Shown here: positions 20,343 to 32,100 of the stretch, in pieces
Numbering within the stretch: the stretch's first letter is position 1
Layout: each line of letters begins with the position of its first letter
Assembly (NCBI RefSeq): GCF_000208745.1
Contig: NC_030856.1
Location: 2,688,105 to 2,752,104, forward strand
Reading direction: 5' to 3'
Length of the DNA: 64,000 nt
From: Theobroma cacao
Taxonomy: Eukaryota > Streptophyta > Magnoliopsida > Malvales > Malvaceae
The notes under the pieces: model-generated
The model's input: only the letters and a program-made list of their open reading frames with translations
Told to the model about the DNA's origin: nothing
Database searches by the model: none
Program-made: the position numbers and the translations under genes

Positions 20343-23300
20343 TTAAAGATGATGATGCAGTCTAGGTAACCATATTTTTCTTCACCTCTGTTCATATTTT
20401 CTCCCTTTATCTGATAATTCCTTGTTTCTTTTATTTTCTTGGAGTTGGCTGATTTATACTCTGTTCTATGCATGTAATCCATGTCGGTAAAATAATTCGT
20501 CAATGCAAAAGTGGATTTAATTAAGACTCTGCTATTTCTTTCTAATTACGTGGACTGACAATACTATTTGTTTTTCTGTTCTTACTTTAAATTTTCCTTT
20601 CTTAAGTAAAATATTACTAATACGTTGAGTGAAAGGACTTTGAACTGAACATAACTTGAAGTCAAGGCTTTGCTAGTATTTCACAGCAATTGGGAACTTT
20701 TTCCTTGTTTGAATCCCTCATTCTTTAATTATAATCTTAAAGTTTAAGCATTTAGGATCTCACTAGCTCTTGATGGAACCCTTGTACAGGTTGCATACTT
20801 ATTGTCAAAGCATTAAATTCTATATTCTTGCACAGACAAATTTTAGAAAAAAAATACAGCAGTATGAATGTACTAACGTTATCTAATTATTCTGATTTTT
20901 CACTTTTTCATATCAATTCCTAACAATCTTTTAAATGTTTCCTTTCACCTTTTTCAGTGATGCTAATCTGTATCCGGAGGAGATTGATGTGATTCAGATA
21001 TTCTCAGCAGTTTTTACTTATTATGTTAACATAAGTACAAAATGGAGTTCATGAATAGATTATTGTAAGTAGTTTCACTTTCCCTGATTTTTATGCATTA
21101 ATCAACGCAAAATCATCTCTTATACAATGAGACTACGTTAGATGTTCATGCCATATCTTTTCAGAAACTAAACCAAAATTAAATAGACAAGGATCGTCAG
21201 ACAGATTGCTTCTATCAAAGAGATTCTAAATAATTGAAACACTGGTGAAATGAGCTGATGAGGTGTGAGAGTGAGAGTCCTTTTTACGGATTTATATATT
21301 TCTTCTTTTTTCCATCTTCTCTTCGAGGAAGTGGCTAATACTATAACCTCTTCCTTTCAACTAGCAGATGGAATTAAGTATTAACCTTAGAATATTGTTT
21401 TTTCTAGAGTATCTCTGGGGATTTGCAACTACAAGTTTGTTAGAGGGCCTATCTTTACAAGAATCTTGAGCAGAAAGATAGTAATAGTAGAAAATAATGT
21501 GAAAGTCTGCTTGTACATTTCCTGCTGTATCCGTTGTGATGACGAGATATTGCTATCGGTAATGTTTCCTCCTCTTCTTGTTGTAGGAACATGCTTTCGT
21601 AAGGAATATACTAACATCATTTGTTTCTTTTTTCTTCGTGTTTATAATGGGATGGTAAACAATTTTTCATTGTTTGAAGGTGGACGATTTGATCTGCCTA
21701 ATTTCCTTCCAGAGCAGAATAGGTGTTGAATTGAAACCAGGAAAAACTTTTAATGGTAAAATTTTCCATTTATTCCGTTTGTCGTACCAATTTCATTTGC
21801 TTTCAGTAGGGAAACCATTAATTAACACCCAACTTCACACTTCTTTCTGCATGTTTTTACTGGGATTATGGACTTTTTCTGATAGTTTGAGAGAGTACAT
21901 ATGGATTTCAACTTGCCAATGCCATTGTGAAGTAGAGTCCTAGAATCGATGGATTGGAAGCTTTACTCTCAACAGTGTCATCACTATCTATGTGAGAGTT
22001 AAATTTTGCTTTGAGTATTTAAATTCAACAAAGGCTAACTGATGAAAACAATTGAACAGCTTGACCTCTGGTTTCTTTTTTGGGTAACGACGACTGCACA
22101 ACATGCAACTCTTTCACCTTCTCTTATCAAGAAGTGAGCCTTGATCTAACGATCTTGAATTCAAGGTTAATTGGCTTTTCATTTATTGCTATATTATATA
22201 TGAGGAATGTGCTGTTTATAGAATCCTCAATATTTTTGCATTGCTCCAACATTTAAGATTTTTGTTTTCCATACAAAAAGAAGAGATGCCAATGACATGC
22301 CCGCCAACTCCCTTCCAGCCATTTTTGAAATGCAGCTATTCTCAAGGCATTATCTATTGCAGACATGATTCTATATGTTATAGTTTCTTTAGTTTTTGTT
22401 CTTATTTTTTTGCATATCTTTATCCTCAATGCTTCTTTATAACAATGGTTTTTTTGACTAGTTAGCTATGAATGGAGTCAACCAACCCTTGCTAAGTAGT
22501 TGCTCGAGTGATTGGGAGAAGTGCCTGGAGAGCTAAGCTGATTGGCTTTGATTGGAGGTCTTTGAGCAATGGCTTCGATTCTAGTCTTTAGGCCCTTACT
22601 TAATTAACCCAAACTTTTAAGGGGACCTCTTTCATAATGTACATATGAAGAAGACTTTTGGGATGTCATTCTGGGATTTACTATTTGCTACATTTGGGTT
22701 CTGTAGCTATTGTAACCTCCTGCTTCATAGTAAAATCTCTTCCACCCTTCAACCGTGGATGTAGGCTGTTAAGCTGAACCACGTAATTTCTTGTGTGTTT
22801 TATTATGTTGGATTGTTTGTTTGCTATTTATCATCAAATTTGATTTGATTTCACATCTATACTTTTTGCTATGTTATTTGTCAAAGTAATTGCTTTTTCG
22901 ACAAGATAATCTAAAAGAATTTCCTTAAAATGTAGTCAATTCTCTTGTAATGAATATAAATTAAGATAAATCATGTAAATTTTTTCTATTTTTGCTATAC
23001 ATGATTGTTTACTTTGTTATTTACCATTAAATTTGAGTTGCTTTGTTTTCCATTTTTATATATTTCACGATGATATTGTAAATGTTATTGGTTTATCCCA
23101 AAATGTATCAAGTGAAACTATCATAAATGTTTCAATTTTAATAGATTAAGAAAAGTTATAAAATTGAAGCTACACATTTTCAAAACGGATTAATTTTTCG
23201 ATAAAACACAAAATGTAAATAATACTCGATCATACTCTTTATTATATAACTTGACATAAGCCAAAGATCCATAAATATAATTTTATATAAACAGTGATTT

Positions 23301-23540
23301 ATTAGCAAAGCCATAAAAATAAATAAAAACAGTAATTTATCCCTTCAAGCAAAGATCAAATCTGTGGAATTTTACATATTCATATCTCCCTTTTGTATTT
23401 CGAAATTTTCATGGATCTAAGCATTTGACAGAAAAAAGGCTAATCTCTATTTGCTGTATTAATCGAATGTACTGGAAAACGAAAACCATTACCTGCTGCA
23501 GCCTTGCTATGATTTTATTTCTATTCATATCAAAATGTAT
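20343..23540 (+). other. 3' module of CNL-2
   Basis: No coding gene. A donor-like 'agtctag|gtaacc' lies just after the stop (20365/20366). The module then follows the CNL-1 3' region, with the internal duplication of that region absent. The acceptor before the 'ctacaagtttgttagaggg' segment has changed from cag to caa at about 21428, so that putative 3' UTR exon may be skipped here. Short open frames at 21466-21943 and 22241-22465 lie in this non-coding module. Confidence 0.5.
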
Positions 23541-23630
23541 CTGCTGCCTTGATCAATGGTAGCAACATGAGTTTAGTATTGGTATAAACAGTGGATGGAA
23601 TAAAAACAGTTCCTTTCGGGTACAAAACTA
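23541..23630 (-). pseudogene. Highly degraded germin-like C-terminal remnant
   Basis: Same position in the module as the GLP relics at 13514 and 48240. On the + strand it keeps 'atctgctgccttgatc' and 'aaacagtggatggaata', but internal deletions remove most of the cupin codons. It is recognisable only by comparison with 48240-48446. Confidence 0.55.
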
Positions 23631-24780
23631 TGGTTATATTGGCATAAACTGAGAAGGTGAAGGTGCCAAAACTAATGCTTAATTGCAAAAGAATCATAAA
23701 TAGGGATCTAATTGTTTGCCCTTAATGAAATAATAATAGTAATTTTTACTTACAATGAGAATCAAATGCTTTCCATGTAAATCAACAAAATAGGTAAGAA
23801 ATAAATACATAAAAATAATTGAAAAATGATAAAAATAAAGAGATCAATAATTCAAAAGTTCATCAACGATTTCATATCCCATTTGGGTAGGAGCACAAAG
23901 AAAAAAAAATTAAAAGTGTGAACTTAATTTCATTTTGAATAATGGTAAATTTTGGTTAGGGTTCTTTTCAAAAAAAAAAAAAAAAAATTCTGGGAAAAAT
24001 TATGCTTCATATAAGTAATTCAATTTCTTGAAAATCTTATGGAGAAGATATTATATTATGTTTAAGGTCACAAACATAAAGCCAATTTTACAGAATTAAA
24101 ATTATCTTCAATAGAGTACCTCTGTCCTTTATCTTTTTCTTTGAGAGAGAATTTAGTTAATAATACTTCTTTGATGACATTGTAATCTCCATTAATGGAG
24201 GTAATAATATTGTGTTCAATTTAATCATGAATAAAATATTATGCTTAATGAGGCTACAAATGACCAAAGTTTTCCCCATCACAAGGAAAAAACAATTGAC
24301 TGCACTTTTTTCAACATTTTTTAGCTTAGTTTTTGCAAAATATTTGGTTTTCTGCAACTTACCGTTGCCTACAAAACATCATGGAGGCAAGCTTTTGATT
24401 TGCATGGAAGTTGTGAAATGAAAGGATCTCTAACAATGTTTTGATTATAGCTGGAAAACAATAAATAAAAACAAACTTTCTCAATGTATGGAAATAGCTT
24501 TCTCAATGGGACGACGTCGAGCCAAGTTGCTAATATATTTCCAAATGTCCTACCCCTACTCTTATTAATAACCAATTCATTATTAATCACCAAGTTGCCA
24601 ATATATTTCCATTGTTCCTAATTTAAATATTATTGTTCCAAATTTCCTATACCTAGTCTCGTCGTATTGTAGCTGGTTATTATCAAAGAAAAGAGAATAA
24701 TATTTGTTTATTAATTAGTTGGGAAACTCACAAGTCACATGGGACGTCTTTGACCCAAGTTGTCAATATATTTTCGTTTT
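23631..24780. other. Intergenic block repeated from 14160-14870
   Basis: No gene. 23670-24350 is a close copy of 14160-14870 ('aattgtttgcccttaatgaa', 'ttaatacttctttgatgaca'). The remainder, with 'attgtagctggttattatc', leads into a leader exon. Confidence 0.55.
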
Positions 24781-24987
24781 TCCTATACGTACTCTTATTA
24801 CTTTGTCGTCATAGAGTTTCCATTTGAGCATCTTCTGCTATCATCTCTACTATCCCAAGAGTTTGTTTGTTTTGTGCCTTGCTCTTCTTTTAACTCAACA
24901 AAAGCTACTCTTCCATTTTATTTTCCTTCATTTTCCCACTTTTCTTTTAACTCAAAGAACAAAAGCATCTCTGTTGTTTAACTCTGC
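24781..24987 (+). other. Orphan 5' leader exon 1, truncated before its donor
   Basis: The leader matches the other copies through 'tgtttaactctgcaaa' and then switches at about 24988 to 3'-module sequence ('gttccatcttggccattc', as at 47110 and 49899). The splice donor, leader exon 2 and any CNL are absent, so this leader has no gene. Confidence 0.65.
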
Positions 24988-25587
24988 AAAGTCATGTAAA
25001 TAGTTCCATCTTGGCCATTCTCGGAGGTCTTTGAGCAGTGGCTTCAATTCTAATCTTTAGCCCTTTACTTAATTAACCCAAACCGTTAAAGGGACCTAAA
25101 CACAAAGGTTCTTTCATAATGTACATATGGAGAAGACTTTCGAGATACTGTTCTGGGATTTACTATTTGCTACACTTGGGTGCTAACCTCATCTTCCTAC
25201 ATTGTTGTAAAATCTCTTCTACTCTTTATCTTAGTGGATGTAAACAATTAAGTTGAACTACGGTAATTCTTGTGTATTTGATTATGTTGGATCCTTTGCT
25301 TGCTAGTTATCATCAAATTTGGTTTTTTTTTATATATTTTATAGTCTTTACTAGGTTTTTTCTTTTTTTTTTCAATTGGAGGAGGGGATTTGAACCCTTC
25401 TCTTTAGACAAGAGATCATTTTTTATATTTTATAGTCTTTACTAGGTTTTTTCTTTTTTTTCAATTGGAGGAGGGGATTTGAACCATTCTCTTTAGACAA
25501 GAGATCATGCAACAACCAATGAGCCAAATGCTTAACTGCTTATAGTTTTGACTAAGTTATTTGTCAAAGGTAAAACTATTAGGTGGA
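24988..25587. other. 3'-module piece fused to the orphan leader, with tRNA-like insertion
   Basis: 24988-25325 matches 49890-50240. 25330-25530 carries a tandem duplication with tRNA-like boxes (separate entry) that is absent at 50240-50280. The C block begins at 25588. Confidence 0.5.
25332..25526 (-). repeat. SINE-like or tRNA-derived insertion with a 91-bp tandem duplication
   Basis: On the minus strand 'tggctcattggtt' (25514-25526) resembles a Pol III A box. 'ggttcaaatcc' (25475-25485) matches the B box / T-arm core, about 40 nt downstream, and a T-rich tail follows. The tail and B box are duplicated with a 91-bp period (atagtc at 25341 and 25432). The paralogous module at 50240 lacks this sequence, so it is an insertion. 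Confidence 0.5.
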
Positions 25588-26430
25588 ACCTATTTTCATA
25601 TTTTAGCTAACAAATATTTTAAAATAACTTATTAAATTTACTATATTAAATAATATTTTCAATCAATATATTGAAAATCTTATATTGAAATAGTATCTTG
25701 ACAGGTATTTTTAAGACAATAGTTAATAAAATATATTATTTATTTATTTATTTGGAAGATAAAACTCTAATTGTTTTTTTTTAAGGAATTCTAATTGTTA
25801 GTATTTCAACCTTGACTCAATCCAAAACTTTGGCACTTTCACTCATTGTTTGCCACTACCTAGATTTCCAAGTCTAAGATTAATTATGAACACACACCTT
25901 TGCAATTTGCATTGCACATTCCTACCAAAATTTAATTCGTTTATATATAAACTAAAATGATCCATTTCGTTATTTAGAATATTTTACATATATATATTTA
26001 ATTTATCAAAAACTTATTTTATTTTATTCAAACATGCTTTTATTTTTTATTTTTAAAAATAAAAATATATAGTAAAAGTAACAAGTGAATAGAGTCTTAT
26101 AAATTCGTTTATAACTAAGAAGATACAAAAATCAATCTAGCTATAGTTGTTGATTATTGGTGATCAATAAAAATTCCGTTCCTAGCAGAAAAAAGACAAA
26201 TTTCCTTGGGAATTAAGTTTAAAATCCAATTTCTTGGACTCTTTTGAAAATCAGCATTGGTCAGTAGCCTTTGTCTGTATGTTTCTTGACCGAGAAATCA
26301 ATTCATGATTAACTCAAGAGAAGGCGCAAAATGCTGTTAGTTTCCAGCTATTTCGATGTTATCATTTACAAAGAGAAGTTCAACATCATATTCTATATGA
26401 TAAAATTCCTTCGGCAACAAGAACTTTGTA
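25588..26430. repeat. C block, copy 1 (left of the copia element)
   Basis: About 843 bp from 'acctattttcatatttt' to 'gaactttgta', matching 32101-32948 with scattered differences of around 2% by eye. It matches 50290-51976 more distantly. It ends at a single N immediately before the left LTR, whereas copies 2 and 3 continue with 'ctttccattagcccctcc'. No gene is visible. Confidence 0.8.
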
Positions 26431-26431
26431 N

Positions 26432-26888
26432 TGTTAGGATAGTCTTGAATTGTGATTTAATTAGGATTGTTTAATTCTAATTAAATTAGTATACCTTACA
26501 AAATAGTCTTTAAATCTAGTTAGATTAGAATAACAATTCCTAATTCTATTAGGATAAGATTCCTAATTAAATTAGGATAAGGTTATTGTATTTGATACTA
26601 TAAAAGGACCCTATGGGTTAAAGAATAATTATCACCTAGATTTAGAGAGAGTGATTTAGGTGTACGTGGGATAAGGGTTATGAGTTTGAGACTGTTCTTG
26701 TAATCTCCTGATTTTTCTCTTAGTGAATTTTTCTCTGTTGTTGTGCCCGTGGACGTAGGTCATCAAAAGACCGAACCACGTAAATTCTTGTGTTCTTGTG
26801 GGTGTGCTTGATTTCTTTCTTTCTTTATTCTATTGATTGGGTTAGATCTTGGGTAATTCTTTAAAGACAATTCCGTAATTTCTCAACA
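26432..26888 (+). repeat. Left LTR of the copia element
   Basis: 457 bp, TG...CA termini, with a TATAAAAG promoter motif at 26599-26606. I count about 20 substitutions against the right LTR (roughly 4%), most of them transitions, so the insertion is not recent if the two LTRs are a true pair. Confidence 0.9.
26599..26606 (+). promoter_or_regulatory. TATA box of the left LTR
   Basis: TATAAAAG in mid-LTR, also kept in the right LTR at 31811-31818. This is the usual place for the U3 promoter of a copia LTR. Confidence 0.65.
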
Positions 26889-26891
26889 AAC

Positions 26892-26903
26892 TGGTATCAA
26901 AGC
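26892..26903 (+). other. Primer binding site (tRNA-iMet type)
   Basis: TGGTATCAAAGC, three bases after the left LTR, matches the 3' end complement of plant initiator tRNA-Met with one mismatch in twelve. This is where minus-strand synthesis would start. Confidence 0.8.
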
Positions 26904-26934
26904 TTCAAGGTCTTGGGTCAATCTGAATCTCGCT

Positions 26935-27890
26935 ATGGCAACTTCGTCGACCAAGTATGAGATTGAAAAGTTTAATGGAAGAAACGATTTCAACCTGTGG
27001 TGTGTTAAGATGTGCGCATTGCTAGTGCAACAAGGACTGTTGAAGGCACTGAAGGGAAAAGAGCATCTTCCCTCAAATTTATCTGATGGTGAGAAAGATG
27101 ACCTTATGGAAAAAGCACATAGTGCTATTCTCCTAGCTTTGTCTGATGATGTGCTAAGAGAAGTCATGGATGAAGAATCTGCTGTTGCAGTATGTGGCTT
27201 AAACTCAAGAGTATTTATATGATCAAAATCTTGACGAATCGGCTTTATATGAAACAATGATTGTATACTCTCAAGATGAGTGAAGGTACATCTGTTAATA
27301 CCCACATTGATGAATTTAATAGAGTTATTCTTGATTTAAAGAATATCGATATTAAAATTGAGGATGAAGACTTAGCCCTAATTCTTTTATGTTCTTTGTC
27401 TCCATCATATGAAAACTTCATGGATACTATGCTATACGGTCGAAACACTCTCACTTTCGAGGATGTAAGGGCATCTTTAAATTCCAAGGAATTAAAGAAG
27501 AAAGTTGGTGATATTCGGAATGAAAATCAAGCAGAAGGTTTGGTTGTAAATAGAGGTAAAGGTAAAGAGAAAGGCTTAGATAGAAAAGGTAAATCTAGGT
27601 CCAAATCTAGATCAAGAGGAAAGACTTATTGGAACTGTGGTAAAAAAGGTCACTTTCGTCAAGACTGTACTAAATTCAAGGGTGATGAAAAGATCAATAA
27701 GTCTAAAAATACTACAAATGTAGTTGAAGATGATTTTGATACTTTTGATGAAGCTGATAGTGTTCTTGTAGTTACTAATGGTAACTTGAAGGATACATGG
27801 ATCTTAGATTTGGCCTGTTGCTTCCACATATATCCTAGGCGTGAGTGGTTTACAACTTATCAATCTGTTGATTGGGCACTGTACAATTAG
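26935..27890 (+). pseudogene. Copia gag and protease remnant
   Basis: The frame starts MATSSTKYEIEKFNGRNDF, a typical copia Gag start. A 2-nt insertion near 27192 and a TGA at 27258-27260 break it, and it resumes as a UBN2/retrotran_gag region to about 27540. A basic stretch is followed by the zinc knuckle near 27630. Its first Cys is Tyr (YWNCGKKGHFRQDC), so CCHC is incomplete. The protease motif near 27810 reads WILDLACCFH instead of an active D-S/T-G/A form. A one-base loss near 27868 shifts the frame, giving the stop at 27890. Confidence 0.85.
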
Positions 27891-29024
27891 GAGATGATTT
27901 CTCTCTCTCAGTTGTTGGGATTGGCATAATTCGAATCAAGATGTTTGATGGTATAGTAAGGGCACTTGAGGTGAAACATGTACCTAAAATGAAAAAGAAT
28001 TTGATATCCTTGAGTTTGTTAGATAAGAAGGGTTGCAAATATAGTGACCAAGATGGTGTCTTGAAGGTATCTAAAGGAGCCTTAACTATCATGAAAGGTA
28101 AGTTATCCGGTGGCCTTTATTGTTTAGTGGGAAGTACGATTATTGGAACTGCTTCTGTAGTCTCATCCCATGATCCTGATGATGATGTTATACATTTATG
28201 GCATATGAGATTAGGTCATATGAGTGAGAAAGGAATGACAGAATTAAGTAAACGTGGTTTTACTGTGTGGTTAAAAGACTGGGAAGATAGATTTATGTGA
28301 ACATTGCATCTATGGCAAACAACACCGAGTGAAATTTAGCATTGCTACACATCGAACCAAGAGTACAGTAGACTACATCCACTCAAATTTATGGGGTCCT
28401 TCTCCTGTGGCATCAAAAGGTGGATCATTATACATGTTAACATTTATTGATGATTTTTCAAGAAAAGTATGGACGTATTTTTTGAAGGCTAAAAGTGAAG
28501 TGTTTACCACCTTTTTGCAATGGAAGGCATTGATCGAGAAGCAGACAGGGAAAAGGATCAAGCGCTTTCGAACAGATAACGGTTTGGAATTTTGCAAAGG
28601 TGAGTTTGATCTATTCTGCAAGAATGAGGGAATCATTAGACATCACACTGTCATCAAAACACCATAACAAAACGGTATTGCAGAACGGATGAATAGAACA
28701 CTTGTTGAAAGAGCAAGATGCATGCTTTCTAATGCTGGTTTATCTAAAGTATTCTGGACAGAAGCTATCAACATGGCTTGCTACTTGGCAAATCGGTCTC
28801 CATCAACTGTAATTGAATTAAAGACTCCTGAGGAAGTTTGGTCAGGTAAACCCGCTGATTACTCTATATTGAGAATATTTGGTTGTCCTACTTATGCTCG
28901 TGTAAATGATGGTAAGCTTGAACTGAGGGCAAAGAAGTGCATATTCCTAGGCTATGCATCTGGGGTAAAAGGTTATCGACTATGGTGTACTGATCCGAAA
29001 TCCCCCAAGTTTATGGTAAGTTGA
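27872..29024 (+). pseudogene. Copia integrase remnant
   Basis: After the protease, the pre-integrase zinc region is seen as LWHMRLGHMSEKGMTEL (about 28186-28236) and CEHCIYGKQ (about 28295-28321). An extra T near 28260 and a TAA at about 28273 interrupt it. The integrase core follows, with FIDDFSRKVWTYF, FRTDNGLEF and AERMNRTLVERAR. The first catalytic position of DD35E reads HSNLWGP, so Asp is replaced by Asn. A TAA at 28665-28667 and a TGA at 29022-29024 add two more stops. The element cannot encode an active integrase. Confidence 0.85.
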
Positions 29025-30418
29025 GATGTTACCTTTGACGAGTCTGCATTACTTCATGGGATAAAGTCTAGAATTGCAATCTCATCAGACCAAGAAGTGG
29101 ACAAGCAGGTGGAGCTTGAAATCAATGCTCTTGGGACAATGCAAGATGACAGTGAAATCCAAAATGAATCACAAGAGGAACAAGAATCAGTATCTCATAT
29201 ACAACAACGAAGCATTGCTACAGACAGATCTAGAAGGATTTCAAAAGCTCCTCAGAAGTTTGATGATTTTGTTACTTGTGTGGAGCGTGATTTTGATTCT
29301 TATGTTTTATCTGTGGCGGAAGAAGTAGAGACTAATGAGCCTTACTCTTATCGTGAGGCAATTACTTGTATCGAGTCTTCTCAATGGCTAACTGCTATGA
29401 ATGAGGAGATTGAGTCTTTACACCGAAATCAAACATGGGAGCTTGTGAAACCACCTAAAGGCCAAAAAGTTGTGGGATGCAAATGGGTCTTCAAGAAAAA
29501 GGAAGGGATCCTAGGGGTTGAAAATGCTAGATTTAAAGCACGACTTGTGGCAAAGGGGTATGCACAAAGAGAGGGAATTGACTATAATGAAGTATTCTCT
29601 CCTGTCGTGAGGCATAGTTCAATCCGCGTGTTGCTTGCTATAGTGGCATATTTTAACTTTGAGTTGGAGCAACTTGATGTCAAAACAGCGTTTTTACATG
29701 GTGAGCTTGAAGAGCGGATCTACATGCAACAACCTGAGGGATTCGTTGTTCCAGGTATGGAAGATTGTGTATGTTTACTTAAAAAGTCATTATATGGCTT
29801 AAAACAATCTCCTAGGCAATGGTATAAAAGGTTTGATATGTTCATGGAGGCACATGGGTACACTAGAAGTGTACATGATGGTTGTGTCTACTATAAAAGG
29901 CTTCCAGATGATTTGCGTTTATCTATTTGTTGTTGTATGTGGATGACATGCTTATTGCCGCCAAAAGTATGTCAGACATTGATGTTTTAAAGGAGCAGCT
30001 TAGTGGTGAGTTTGAGATGAAAGACTTAGGTGATGCAAAGAAAATATTAGGTATGGAAATTGTCAGAGATAGACGAGCGTCGAGATTATGTTTGTCACAA
30101 AAGAAATACATTCAAAAGGTACTAGAACGTTTTGGAATCCAAGATGCTAAGTCTGTGACTACTCCATTGGGACTACACCTAAAACTTTCAACTGGTTTAT
30201 CACCACAAACGGAGGATGAGAAGGAGTACATGACTCGTGTTTCTTATGCTAATGCAGTGGGTAGCATTATGTATGCTATGGTATGTACTAGGCCTGATAT
30301 TTCACATGTTGTTAGTATGGTTAGTAGATTCATGGATAAACCAGGAAAAGGACATTGGCAAGCTGTGAAGTGGATCTTTCGATATTTAAAAGGCAATATA
30401 CTAAGCCAATATCTATAG
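29025..30418 (+). pseudogene. Copia reverse transcriptase remnant, left arm of a foldback
   Basis: The RVT_2 domain is seen from WELVKPPKGQKVVGCKW (about 29440) through LDVKTAFLHGELEE and LYGLKQSPRQWYKRF. A 2-nt insertion near 29912 shifts the frame just before the catalytic YVDDM, which is readable in another frame from 29927. It continues to WIFRYLKG, where normal copia would run into RNase H. At 30396 the sequence turns into its own inverted copy. From 29425 onward it pairs with the right arm. Confidence 0.85.
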
Positions 30419-31390
30419 TGCCTTTTAAATATCGAAAGATCCACTTCACAGCTTGCCAATGTCCTTTTCCTGGTTTATCCATGAATCTACTAACCATACT
30501 AACAGCATGTGAAATATCAGGCCTAGTACATACCATAGCATACATAATGCTACCCACTGCATTAGCATAAGAAACACGAGTCATGTACTCCTTCTCATCC
30601 TCCGTTTGTGGTGGTTATAAACCAGTTGAAAGTTTTAGGTGTAGTCCCAATGGGGTAGTCACAGACTTAGCATCTTGTATTCCAAAATGTTCTAGTACCT
30701 TTTGAATGTATTTCTTTTGTGACAAACATAATCTCGACGCTCGTCTATCTCTGACAATTTCCATACCTAATATTTTCTTTGCATCACCTAAGTCTTTCAT
30801 CTCAAACTCACCACTAAGCTGCTCCTTTAAAACATCAATGTCTGACATACTTTTGGCGGCAATAAGCATGTCATCCACATACAACAACAAATAGATAAAC
30901 GAATCATCTGGAAGCCTTTTATAATAGACACAACCATCATGTACACTTTTAGTGTACCCTTGTGCCTCCATGAACATATCAAACCTTTTATACCATTGCC
31001 TAGGAGATTGTTTTAAGCCATGTAATGACTTTTTAAGTAAGCATACACAATCTTCCATACCTGGAACAACGAATCCCTCAGGTTGTTGCATGTAGATCCG
31101 CTCTTCAAGCTCACCATGTAAAAACGCTGTTTTGACATCAAGTTGCTCCAACTCAAAGTTAAAATATGCCACTATAGCAAGCAACACGCGGATTGAACTA
31201 TGCCTCACGACAGGAGAGAATACTTCATTATAGTCAATTCCCTCTCTTTGTGCATACCCCTTTGCCACAAGTCGTGCTTTAAATCTAGCATTTTCAACCC
31301 CTAGGATCCCTTCCTTTTTCTTGAAGACCCATTTGCATCCCACAACTTTTTGGCCTTTAGGTGGTTTCACAAGCTCCCATGTTTGATTTC
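30419..31390 (-). repeat. Inverted copy of the copia RT region, right arm of a foldback
   Basis: Reverse complement of 29425-30395, separated from it by a 23-nt spacer (30396-30418). Read on the minus strand it lacks the 2-nt insertion of the left arm, so RT is in frame through LLYVDDMLIAAK. It has its own TAA after STGL (30615-30617). Amino-acid differences between arms include LHGLKQ/LYGLKQ, AQGYTK/AHGYTR, LEHFG/LERFG and HAVSM/HVVSM. The arms are therefore two diverged copies and not one read duplicated. The right arm ends at the start of the N gap. Confidence 0.85.
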
Positions 31391-31643
31391 NNNNNNNNNN
31401 NNNNNNNNNNNNNNNNNNNNNNNNNNNNNNNNNNNNNNNNNNNNNNNNNNNNNNNNNNNNNNNNNNNNNNNNNNNNNNNNNNNNNNNNNNNNNNNNNNNN
31501 NNNNNNNNNNNNNNNNNNNNNNNNNNNNNNNNNNNNNNNNNNNNNNNNNNNNNNNNNNNNNNNNNNNNNNNNNNNNNNNNNNNNNNNNNNNNNNNNNNNN
31601 NNNNNNNNNNNNNNNNNNNNNNNNNNNNNNNNNNNNNNNNNNN
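31391..31643. other. Assembly gap (253 Ns)
   Basis: A run of N between the inverted RT arm and the exact first base of the right LTR. The missing sequence should include RNase H and the polypurine tract. Confidence 0.99.
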
Positions 31644-32100
31644 TGTTAGGATAGTCTTGAATTGTGATTTAATTAAGATTGTTTAAATCTAATTAAATTA
31701 GTATACCTTATAAAATAGTCTTTAAATCTAGTTAGACTGGAATAACAATTCCTAATTCTATTAGGATAAGATTCCTAATTATATTAGGATAAGGTTATTG
31801 TATTTGGCACTATAAAAGGACCCTATGAGTTAAAGAATAATCATCACCTAGATTTAGAGAGAGTGATTTAGGTGTACGTGGGATAAGAGTTATGAGTTTG
31901 AGACTGTTTTTGTAATCTCCTGATTTTTCTCTTAGTGAATTTTTCTCTGTTACTGTGCCTGTGGACGTAGGTCATCAAAAGACCGAACCACGTAAATTCT
32001 TGTGTTTTTGTGGGTGTGCTTGATTTCTTTCTTTCTTTATTCTATTGATTGGATTAGATCTTGGGTAATTCTTTAGAGACAATTCCACAATTTCTCAACA
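31644..32100 (+). repeat. Right LTR of the copia element
   Basis: 457 bp, the same length and termini as the left LTR, with the TATA motif at 31811-31818. It starts at the first base after the gap and is followed by 'acctattttcat', the first bases of C block copy 2. Confidence 0.9.

Larger units (their letters stand above)
26432..32100 (+). mobile_element. Ty1/copia LTR retrotransposon, degenerate and misassembled
   Basis: LTRs of 457 bp start TGTTAG and end CAACA. A primer site follows the left LTR, and gag, protease, integrase and reverse transcriptase come in copia order. The order Gag-PR-IN-RT is diagnostic for copia (Pseudoviridae). Coding capacity is lost through several stops and frameshifts. 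The 3' part is not normal: after the RT region the sequence folds back as a 972-bp inverted copy, then 253 Ns, then the right LTR. RNase H and the polypurine tract are not visible. No matching target-site duplication is seen, because the left and right flanks are unrelated at the LTR edges. Confidence 0.9.

Noticed and set aside
21674..21943. Open frame (and a relative at 49007-49264) behind the CNLs
   Set aside because: It sits in the 3' module, and the matching positions at 11000-11200 and 42050-42300 are interrupted. The frame crosses splice-like boundaries.
26431..26436. Search for a target-site duplication of the copia element
   Set aside because: The left flank ends 'ctttgta' plus N and the right flank begins 'acctat'. 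They do not match, so none is annotated.
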